Shown in pieces: positions 55,827-64,000 of a stretch of 64,000 bases of DNA. Source of the stretch: Didymella arachidicola (lineage: Eukaryota > Ascomycota > Dothideomycetes > Pleosporales > Didymellaceae). The notes under the pieces were generated by a model, which was given only the letters and a program-made list of their open reading frames with translations, ran no database searches and was not told the origin of the DNA. The number at the start of each line of letters is the position of its first letter. The first letter of the stretch is position 1. The translations under genes and the position numbers were made by a program. The DNA is taken from positions 124,001-188,000 of the forward strand of contig CM050000.1 of NCBI GenBank assembly GCA_016630955.3, given 5' to 3'.

Positions 55827-57129
55827 CTACCGCCTGCGCAGGTACCAGTTGAAGGCCAGTTGGCCGGTCTCGATGGGAAACGGGGTCGGCACCTCGGCCA
55901 GCCCGGGTCTCGCAACGGGGTGGCGCAGGTAGACGGCAGCGCAGATGTTCTGGTTGACCTCGAGATACCTTGGGATGAAGGCGAATGCGCTCATGTAGTC
56001 TCGCGGCCGCCAGGGAGTTGCGTAGGGGGCCGCAGCGTTGCGGTTGTTCCAGGCGCTCGTGTGCTCCGTCTCGAGCTTGAGCTTGTCGAAGGCCTGGCGC
56101 AGCTTCGCCTGGTCGGCCTCGCTGAACAGCGGCTCCTCGACGGCGTCGGGGGTGCGGGCGGCGGGGGCGGCAGAGCGGCCGGCGAGCTGCGTCCTGAGGA
56201 AGTCGAACTGGGTGTCGAGGGTCGAGACGGACTCGGGGCTTGCGGAGCGCCACAGGCCGATGGCGCGCTTGACCGTCTGGCGGAAGGCGCGGAACTTTTG
56301 CTTGTCTTTGGCGCCGACGTCCTCGGCCAGGACGCCGTCGACGTCGTCCATCATGGCCTGCAGGTGCTTCTTGAGCTCGGCGGGCGTGGGCTCGTCGCGG
56401 CTGGCGGGCACGGCGGGCTCGGGGCGCGGCTGGCGCGGTGTCTGGCCGCCGTGGGCTTCGCGGGCTTCGGCGCGGGCGGCAGCCTTCTCTTTGGCGACGC
56501 GGCGGGCGGTCGAGGAGCGCTCCTTCGGGGCGCCCGTCGCGAACATGACGCTCGCGGGCTCGACCTGGAACATGTCGCCCGGGTTGAGCATGTAGCCGGG
56601 GTACGGCATCTTCTTGCCGTTGACGCGGACCAGCCCGTGGACGCAGAACTGGCGGGCCTGGCGCACGCTGCTGGCGAACAGGGCGCGGAAGACGGCTGTG
56701 TCCAGGCGGCGCTCAATCGGATAGTAGGCCATCTGCATGTACGGCGTCATTTGCGGCGTAGCCTTCTCCGTCGAGTCTGCGCCTGCGCCCCGGCCCGCCG
56801 CCTGCTCGCTGCCGTCGTGGCGGGCGAGGTACTTGTGGTCCATGGGCACGACGGCGGGGATGGACCGCTTGAAGAGGCGCGCCCACTTCTTCTCGCGGAT
56901 TTGCTCGCCGTGATAGGCGCGCGTCTCGGCTTTGGCGGTCCATTTCTGCTGGAAGAAGGTGCGCGATAGCGTGTTGGGCATCCGGACCTGCGACAGACTG
57001 TACAGCGTCCACCGCGACATGTCCTGCCGCACTTTCTGCGCCTGTTAGCGGGGCGGATTGGATATTTAGCTGGGAGCAAGCAGAACGCACCAGCTTCTTC
57101 AGCGAGTGGAATCTTGGCTTCTTCCTCAT
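55827..57129 (-). CDS. Mitochondrial small-subunit ribosomal protein S4 (uS4m)
   Basis: Exon 1, 57129-57091, is only 13 codons (MRKKPRFHSLKKL); exon 2, 57041-55827, follows a 49-bp intron, giving 417 residues. The acceptor could also be six bases further in (AAA instead of GCGCAG). uS4m binds the 5' domain of mitochondrial rRNA (yeast Nam9). The S4 RNA-binding segment is clear: MAYYPIERRLDTAVFRALFA, then VRQARQFCVHGLVRVNGKKM and PYPGYMLNPGDMFQV. The remaining ~200 residues are a lineage-type extension, Ala/Arg-rich and helical, ending in PFPIETGQLAFNWYLRRR, which is conserved in fungal mitochondrial S4. It is a single-copy housekeeping gene. Confidence 0.92.
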
Positions 57130-57563
57130 GGCGGCGATGTCTTGTGTGCTGGGAGGTGTCGTCGTGAGGGTGACAGTAAATCTCGAGATCCAGCGGCTGA
57201 ACTCCGGCCTCCACATCCTGACCGGTCCGGTCTAAGCTCACATCAAGAGACGCTGCACACATCAAGAGTCGAGCTGACCGGACTGCACACACATTAAGAA
57301 ACGAGCTGACTGTACACAACTCACAATCACGGCATTCTACACAACTGAAAAGTTCATCCTCTCATTGATTGACCGCCTCACGCTCTGCGGTCATACTGTA
57401 CACGGGGATTCAGACACATTAGCAGGCGAGGTTCCCCATCTCGCCAATCGTACTATGCAAATGCAACAACCATCCACCCATCAACGCCGCCCCTAGAACG
57501 CTGCAAAGAAACAACAGAAAGAAAATATCCATAAGACGCGACTCATGACACAAAACTACAGCC
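57130..57563. other. Intergenic, no gene seen
   Basis: About 430 bp between the S4 start and the 3' end of the following membrane protein gene, same strand. Confidence 0.5.
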
Positions 57564-59522
57564 TCACAGCTCCGTCTCGCTGTCGCTCTCGTCCAACGTG
57601 AAGATGCTCTGTGCGTGTCGCAGCGTCTCTGCGCTCGGCCGCGGACTCACGTCTACTACGCTGCTGTCCGGCGTCCAGCGTCCAGACTCGCCAGCTTGCG
57701 ATGACGTGCTCGTGTACGCCCTGCTCCTCGCCTCGTACCGCAATCCGTTTGCTACCAACGAAGAGTCGAGCTCCGAGTCGTACCGCGGTGGCTCGCTAGG
57801 TGCGCGCGAGTGATAGCTCGGGAGACTGTCGGTGCGAGACAATGGTCGAGACGGTGCTTCCGGGATCGTGGATGGCGGGTAGGTTGATGTCACTGAAGGC
57901 GGGCCCTGGGCTACGTGCGGGCCGTGACATGTGCAGTGGGGATTCGGGGGAAGGGGTATCCCTGTGCGGCCCTCTTCTGCGCGGATGATATCGTTGACCA
58001 CGTTGTGTGCGACGCGGAGCTGTCTTATCTCCTCTTGCATGGCGCTCTCAAGGACGTTTTCTTGGTCGGCGATCAGAGCGCGCTTCTCTTCGTAGTCGGC
58101 CATTCGAGCTGCATCCTTGCGCCAGTTGCCGCGCCACCAGTTGCGCCATGCGTGACGACGGGCGGCACGCTTGTAGACGCGTGCATTGTAGCGCTCCTCA
58201 TAGTCGGCGGCGCGCTCGGTGCGGGTACGGAGGCTGGAGCACTTGTGGCGGATGATGGCGACAACGCAGCCACAACAGAGAACACCCAGAGCAATCTCGA
58301 GGGCGATGACGTACGGTGCTTGGCGTTGCTGCGGGCGCGGCGGGAGCTCGCTTGTAGATCCCTCGTACGGTCGAGGTTCGGGGCCGTCCACTTCTGCTTC
58401 CGCTTTTGTTTCCGTGTTGGCAACATTAATGCTGCCGTACCGCTGGGGGCTCACATGGGCTGAAGCGTATATTTCTTCTGGGCGACCCATGTCTTTGGAC
58501 TGATCGTCAGGATGGAGGCGCAGGTAAACCACTCGCCATGCGCCGTGGGCCTTATCAGCGACGGTCTTGAGAACGCAAGAAATGCCGTCGCAGTGCTTTA
58601 GCTCTTCAGTGAAGCACTTTGCTTCCTTGCGGATCTGTGAGTTGATGTACTGCTTTTTGGAAGCTACCGCCTGCTGGATCGCAGCAAGCTCAGCCTGCAG
58701 CAATCTTAGTTCTCGGATCTCGTCTTCAAGGGAGACGTCTATCTTGTTGGCTTCTGCTGCTGTGGCGTTGCCAAAGACCAGTCGAAGATGCGCCGGCGGA
58801 TCACGCCAGATGTCAGAGAGCTCCGGTGCAAGATCAGGAATAGTCTCAAGCCTGAGGAGTGTGGGTGGTGTTGTGTTCTGCTTGAACGAAATTGTAAAGC
58901 CAGATGGTGTATTGATAGGAATCCCGTCTATGGACTTGATGCTGACTGTCAGAACTTGGGCAGCCTCGTCCGTCTCCGCGTTGCCATGAAGACAGGTCGA
59001 GTTCCATGCAAGGGCCAAGTCGCGCTGAGGGAGCTGGTCATTCTGCTGGAGAGTCGTGAGACTGGTGTACTGGTAGGAGCCTGAGCCAGAAGCGTAATCT
59101 CCTTCCCATTCTTGAGGGAGAGGAACACCGTTGATGGTGATGTTAGAGGAACCACAGGCTTCGTCGTGAGAGTGAGCAGCGAAGTTCAGGACCTGTGATG
59201 AGGTTAGCGAGGCTGTGTACATAAATAGATGCCTGAAGTGGGCCTCACAAGGGACTCGTCATCCTGGTCCGTGTGAGCTTGGCCGGAACACCCAGCGCAT
59301 GGCACGCTGAAGGTCGCTTGGGCGTAGTTATGTTGGACGTCTAGTACAGTTCAGCAGATGCCTAGAGGCGTGGCAAGAGCACGATGTATAAGAGTGGGAC
59401 GTACCTAGCTGCAAAGGCTCGTTGTGTGGTCGAGCGACATCACCGTGGCTGGGAAGCGCTGCGGCAAAGCCAGCGGCGGCAAACGCAACGGCTGAAAGCA
59501 CTTTGGACTTGAAGGAGCGCAT
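57564..59522 (-). CDS. Secreted-type single-pass membrane protein, four-part architecture
   Basis: Three exons: 59522-59405, 59340-59249 and 59192-57564, with introns of 64 and 56 bp, giving 612 residues. A signal peptide (MRSFKSKVLSAVAFAAAGF) leads an ectodomain with paired cysteines (FSVPCAGCSGQAH, DEACGSSNITING, NSTCLHGNAET). A helical coiled segment follows (LEDEIRELRLLQAELAAIQQ), then KCFTEELKHCDGISCVLK, whose cysteines precede the membrane. The single helix is VIALEIALGVLCCGCVVAII. The cytosolic tail of about 250 residues has a basic, Trp-rich stretch (RRHAWRNWWRGNWRKDAARM), a coiled coil, and a Ser/Pro-rich end. This is the layout of a family of uncharacterised fungal plasma-membrane proteins; a receptor or adhesion role is a guess. 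Confidence 0.82.
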
Positions 59523-60244
59523 ATTGAAGACAACGCAGGCGATATGCAATAGACAAGATAAATAATTAAAAGTGCTCTGCCTCTACCACGGGCGCGCAAC
59601 AGATGCGGCAGCTGGCGAAAGATGGGAGCTGTCGTCCCAGTTTCTGAGAATCAGGCAGAAGGGCGGCTGCACGGAGTTTAAGACGCGTGGTCTGTCAGCA
59701 TGCTCAGCCACAGTACTAGTCAGGCGTGTGGTATTCACGCCGTACACCTCGCAAGTAATGGTACAAAACAATAAACAAGATGTTTCAGGCGGCTTCACAG
59801 GATGCCATCCCCACAGTCGGGGCTGGTGTTGCAGAGTCACAGAGGCACTGGGAGGCCATCTGGCAAGAGCTTCCACGTTGGATCTTCACCGGTTCAGGCG
59901 CCCAATGACGATCTCGTTGGCGCGGACGAATTCTCTACTATCGTGCAAACTGTAAGCACACCACGTTGTAGCTGTGGATAGACAGGGTATGAGATGATTG
60001 TACATTGGTCGTTGTATGTACGGTGTTTCACTGTCTGGTCGTGTTCGTAGGGTTGAACCGTCGTCGCCAAGGCGAGCGCATGGACTAGTGACGATCGACA
60101 AGCGCAGCGATCCAGAGGTGGACAACAGCACGCAGCAATACACACAACGACGTCGAAGCATTGAGCCCTGTCTTTTGGTCGCAACACAACTGTTCGATCG
60201 CACGCCTTGTAATTTCTTGCGCATTTGCCCTCACAGTTCTCAGA
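59523..60244. other. Divergent intergenic region
   Basis: About 720 bp between the membrane protein gene and LSm4, transcribed away from each other. Small open frames on both strands show no motif. Confidence 0.5.
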
Positions 60245-60745
60245 ATGGTATGTTGCAACGCGCCTGTCACTGAGCCCCGCAAGCCCTGACTGACGCAACA
60301 CAGCTTCCCTTAGGCCTTCTGACGGCAGCGACTGGCCACCCGATGCTCGTAGAGCTCAAGAGCGGAGAGACACTCAACGGACTGCTGGTCAACTGCGACA
60401 CATGGATGAACCTCACATTACGGGAAGTGGTGCAAACAAGCGCAGACGGCGACAAGTTCATGCGGCTACCGGAGATCTACGTTCGCGGCAGTACAGTGGG
60501 TGTACTTGATGGCTCGGTGCTGACCAAAGACTGACAATATGCAGATCAAGTACCTGCGAGTACCGGACGAGATCATCGAGGTTGTGAAGGAGCAGCAGGT
60601 CAAGGATCAGGCGCAAAGAGGCGGACGTGGTGGCATGCACTCGCGAGGAGACCACAGAGGTGACCGAGGAGGCAGAGGCACACGCGGACGTGGGCGAGGC
60701 CGCGGAAGGGGAGGAGGTGGCAACAATAACCCCAACAACGCGTGA
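60245..60745 (+). CDS. LSM4: Sm-like protein LSm4
   Basis: Coding exons are the ATG alone (60245-60247), then 60304-60495 and 60545-60745, with introns of 56 bp (ATG|GTATGT...CAACACAG|CTT) and 49 bp (ACA|GTGGGT...TGCAG|ATC); 131 residues. LSm4 sits in the Lsm2-8 ring on U6 snRNA and in the cytosolic Lsm1-7 decapping ring. Visible are MLPLGLLTAATGHPMLVELK, Sm1 KSGETLNGLLVNCDTWMNL, and Sm2 IYVRGSTIKYLRVPDEI, which is restored only if the second intron is removed. The C-terminus is an RG-rich tail (RGTRGRGRGRGRGGGG), as in other LSm4 proteins and in keeping with a P-body role. Confidence 0.93.
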
Positions 60746-61406
60746 GCTGGGCCAAGAGGAGGGAGATCGAATACGGCAGCATAAGGAGAGCACCAATCAG
60801 TACGAGTCTGTACTTTTTGGCGTATGGCGCTCCAGAGGAAGTCTTACGGTTACCCTACATGTTCGACACATGATCATCGACGTCAGTGTAAATTGCTCGA
60901 CCTGAGCTCGGAAGCTCGTTACCTTGGCAGCATGCGAAGAAGCTCGATATCGCACCTAGACACGTGAACGGAGCTCGTATTGGCCGCAAGAGAGGCATTT
61001 CACCACGGTCATTGATCAAGAGGAGCGCAAACAAACTACAAAAATTCCAAATCGTCACTTATGAGAGCACATCTCTCGGTCCATTCGCAAACTCACCTCC
61101 AATTGGTACTCTTACGCTTCAATCGCAAGTTGCTGATCTTGATCGTAGTTGTCCCAGAATATCGTCCTCGGCCACATGCACGCCAAAGCGGGGTCAACCG
61201 CAACTCTCCCGAGCTTACTCGAGGCACGATGCAGGAAGTCAAATAGCTCTCATGATCTTGCGAACGACTGAGCTTCGTAGACTAGAATCTTGTTTTCCAT
61301 CTGCTTGGTTGCCCATCTACTTGACCTGGCATCAAACTCGCAGTCTATCCTGACTCTCCTTAAAGAAGACTTTCCTGGGTGATCAGGAAGCAGGACCATC
61401 GACGAT
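60746..61406. other. Intergenic, no gene seen
   Basis: About 660 bp; a 129-codon frame at 60964-61353 shows no motif and is not called. Confidence 0.5.
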
Positions 61407-62462
61407 ATGACAAGCTTTACTATCTCCGATGACGATCTTGACCAGATCAAGGACCAAGTCGTTGTGATCACTGGTACATGAAATTGAACAGTGGATACGT
61501 GAGTCACTAACATCATCTAGGTGCCTCTTCTGGCATTGGTCTCGCAACGCTCCGTCGCGTCATCAAGCACGGAGGAAAGGTCTATGCCGGTGATCTTAAT
61601 CCTCTGCCTGAGCCGGAGGTAGCCTTAGTCCCCTTCTCAAAGATTGATGTGACAGACTGGAAGCAGCAAATCGAGATGTGAGCACCGCGATGGCAAGCAT
61701 CCCGTCATAACTCACCCGAGTAGGTTCAAGGCGGCAGAGAAGCACTACGGAAAGATAGATCATGTCTTCGCCAACGCCGGAATCGCGCCATCAGTCTCCC
61801 TGCTTGAGGATGATGTAGACTCCAATGGAGACCTGCTCCCACCGAACCTCAAGACCATCAACGTTAATCTTGTTGGCTGCCTGTACACCGTCAAGCTAGG
61901 CATTCACCACATCCGCAAGAGCTCTGCTGGTGGCAGTATCGTGATCACAGCATCCGGCTCGAGCTTCACACGATTCCCAGCCACAGACTACAGTGCGCCT
62001 CGTCTCTTCCTCCTTTTCACAAATTCCTGACACTGACGCACCACAGCAACGACCAAACACGCAGTCCTCGGCCTCATGCGCTCTCTGACTCGACACTTGC
62101 ACCCTAGACTCCCCATCCGCATCAACGCCATCGCACCCTCGTGGACAGATACCGGCATCCTCAGCCCCGCAGTTCTCGCAGCTATCGGCGAGGGCAAATA
62201 CCAGTCCGCAGACGTGCCCGCGCGCTCCGTCACACTGCTCATGGCTGACAAGCAGCGTCACGGCGAGCTAGTGTACAGCGAGCGCGGACACTTCAAGGAC
62301 CTTGAGAACGGCACGAACGGGTACCACCACCTGACCGCGAAAATGCTTGGAGTGGAGGGGGAGGAGGGCCTGAGTGAGCTGAAGGTGATGCGCGAACTGG
62401 TTAAGATGGAGGAGGCGGGCAAGGTGAAGCAGGGTGAAGATGGGAAACCTCAGCTTGTCTGA
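61407..62462 (+). CDS. Short-chain dehydrogenase/reductase
   Basis: Four exons: 61407-61473, 61521-61677, 61724-61992 and 62047-62462, with introns of 47, 46 and 54 bp, giving 302 residues. Classical SDR marks appear once introns are removed: cofactor loop VITGGASSGIGLA, the NAG motif (HVFANAGIAPS), the catalytic serine strand GGSIVITASGSS, and YTTTK as YxxxK, split by the third intron. Then RINAIAPSWTDTGIL is the usual PG/PS loop. It would use NAD(P)(H) to oxidise or reduce an alcohol or ketone of unknown identity. The family is close to 15-hydroxyprostaglandin-dehydrogenase-like fungal SDRs by the layout of the C-terminal helical extension; that assignment is tentative. Confidence 0.9.
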
Positions 62463-63456
62463 GAGGATAAGTGGGGGACGGAAAGATCGGAACTGCGGGT
62501 TCCGGGCGGAGCTGGGGCCCCGTGGGGAAGGCGCAAACTCTAGCCTCAGCTGCGATCCATGGTGTGGTCTCAAATTCAGAACTGACTCGAATCGGTGAAG
62601 ACTTTCGTGCTCGTGCCGCAAGATGGCTATGACTTTTCCCAGCCTGCGTGTCAGACGCAAGGAGATTGACCAAAGGATCCAGTTTCGGTCAGCGCTCCGC
62701 AGTTGCGTTGATAGTGCGGTGCTCGTTTTGACACCGAATTTGGTCTTTGCTATCGCAACACTGTGCACGTTGGTAAGTCGATTGATCAATGGAGATATGG
62801 CTTGCATACGGTGTGCATAGATTTCGCACTTTTGAGGGATGGAGGGCACATTGGCCCAAGGCAGAGGTAAAGTGCTAGTGTTATCCGCGTGCCTTGCAGT
62901 CTTTACTCGAACAATGAATCGTGGCGCATGCACACAGCTGACAGCATGCCATCCTGGTCTGTTGTCGTCAACCGAGCCGTCGCACGTGAACTTCCCCAGA
63001 CTCGACTGCCCTCATCCGTGGTTGAGACGGTCGCGCACCGAACCCAGTTCCCAGGCACTGCCCAAGAGTTGTGGCGGGGCGGGGTAACAAGCGACCGGGA
63101 CTCCTGGATCGCGAGTCTGTCGCGCAGCAGTAAGTACCGATGCTGGCTTCCGATAGCCCTGGGGCCGTACCCAGCAGCCGACAGGGAAACAGATGCGACG
63201 ATGTCTGGGAGACCCCACGGGGATGCGCTGCGAGTGGATCGGCATGGCCATATCCTCCGCTACGTAACTAGACGTAGCTAGCACGTCCAGCGCCTCCAAG
63301 GTCTAGCGCTCGCTTGTTTACAGAAATGGTTGGCTTTGGCTGTCGCCAAGGTCCGCTACGTGTGTCTGGATCCGTGACGCTGATAGGTATAAAGAAAGGA
63401 CGGTGCACCGTTTCGAATTGCCCTCGCCCCAGACCGCTGAGCTCCACACATTCACC
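62463..63456. other. Intergenic, promoter of the transporter
   Basis: About 1 kb with no supported gene; small frames on both strands overlap each other without motifs. Confidence 0.5.
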
Positions 63457-64000
63457 ATGGCCGACGCGCACCTCGAGAAGAACACTACGAGCCTGCACGA
63501 GGACCTCAAGAGCGACAACACACATACTGTCGCCGAGCACGGGCATGCAGCTACTGATATGTATGACTCTGCGGCTGTATAATGGGCGTTGAACACGTGC
63601 TGACTTCTTCCAGCTACGGCAATGCGCTGCTCACGTTTGATCCTAAGGCTGAGGCCAGGTTGAGGTGGAAAATTGATCTTTACATCATCCCCACCGTTGC
63701 TCTACTGTACCTTTTCTGTTTCATCGACCGAGCGAACATTGGCAATGCTCGTCTCGCTGGTCTGGAGAAAGATCTGGGACTGAAGGGCTACGACTATAAC
63801 CAGGTCCTGTCTGTGTTCTACATTAGCTACATTATCTTCGAGGTGAGTCTCTCGTAGTTGTACAAAGGCCTCCAGGGCTCGTACAAAACGTTTTCGCGGC
63901 TTTGCGACTGATACTGAGTAGATCCCGTCCAACATCTGCTGCAAGTGGATGGGCCCTGGTTGGTTCATCCCTCTTATTTCCCTGTGCTTCGGCATCGCGT
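63457..64000 (+). CDS. Major-facilitator anion:cation symporter (Dal5/Tna1-like), 5' part
   Basis: Exons 63457-63560, 63614-63842 and 63922 to the window edge, with introns of 53 and 79 bp. The visible part is about 137 residues and the gene continues beyond the window. A hydrophilic N-terminus (MADAHLEKNTTSLHEDLKS) is followed by FDPKAEARLRWKIDLYIIPT, then VALLYLFCFIDRANIGNARL and LSVFYISYIIFEIPSNICCKW, the characteristic first two helices and the DRANIGNA signature of the fungal ACS family (allantoate, nicotinate, biotin or vitamin carriers). The substrate cannot be assigned from this part. Confidence 0.88.

Noticed and set aside
55575..56969. 464-codon plus-strand open frame over the S4 gene
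   Set aside because: High-GC shadow of the minus-strand S4 coding exon, which has clear family motifs.

Overview
This window is nuclear DNA of a filamentous ascomycete. Most multi-exon genes carry short GT-AG introns of about 46-60 bp. The gene set is fungal: Mep-type ammonium transporter, NuA4 subunit Eaf7, reducing polyketide synthase, UstYa/DUF3328 protein, and Fot1/pogo transposons with repeat-induced-point-mutation-like damage. The mix of short FRFLDLP-type F-box-like proteins and secreted repeat precursors suggests Dothideomycetes; that class-level placement is inference.

Layout. 1-3350 is a transposon patch: a Fot1/pogo transposase that is intact as far as it can be seen and runs off the left edge, then a second element with 55-bp terminal inverted repeats and five in-frame stops, the two meeting at one TA. 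3.5-9.6 kb carries, on the minus strand, an ammonium transporter with three GATAAG motifs upstream, a MutY-type adenine glycosylase, and a serine-rich coiled-coil protein. 11.6-24.1 kb holds a PH-domain protein, SEC62 and a 1641-residue TPR/O-GlcNAc-transferase-like protein. 25.6-31.9 kb holds small accessory genes: an acidic protein, a Rossmann reductase-like protein, F-box-like proteins and a 73-residue secreted peptide.

32.3-35.3 kb is the most interesting part. A UstYa/DUF3328 gene is transcribed divergently from a secreted precursor with seven copies of the peptide EPHHKGKGKGKKNN, separated by KR/R processing sites and by acidic spacers. This is the architecture of Kex2-processed repeat precursors and of ustiloxin-like (dikaritin) ribosomal peptide pathways, but the peptide does not resemble ones I know.

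35.6-42.5 kb holds an F-box/LRR-like protein, EAF7 and a gamma-tubulin complex component (divergent, sharing a 167-bp promoter), and another F-box-like gene. 43.0-49.9 kb is a four-exon polyketide synthase, KS-AT-DH-(degenerate MT)-KR-ACP. It has no enoylreductase and ends in a ~180-residue disordered tail with a basic tip, so it resembles the PKS half of a PKS-NRPS without the NRPS. No obvious tailoring genes flank it.

52.4-64.0 kb returns to conserved genes: La protein, two single-pass membrane proteins, an intron-containing tRNA-Leu(UAA), mitochondrial ribosomal protein S4, LSm4 (start codon alone in the first coding exon), a short-chain dehydrogenase, and the 5' part of a major-facilitator anion symporter cut by the right edge.

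All intron calls were made by reading splice signals and checking frame; none has transcript support.
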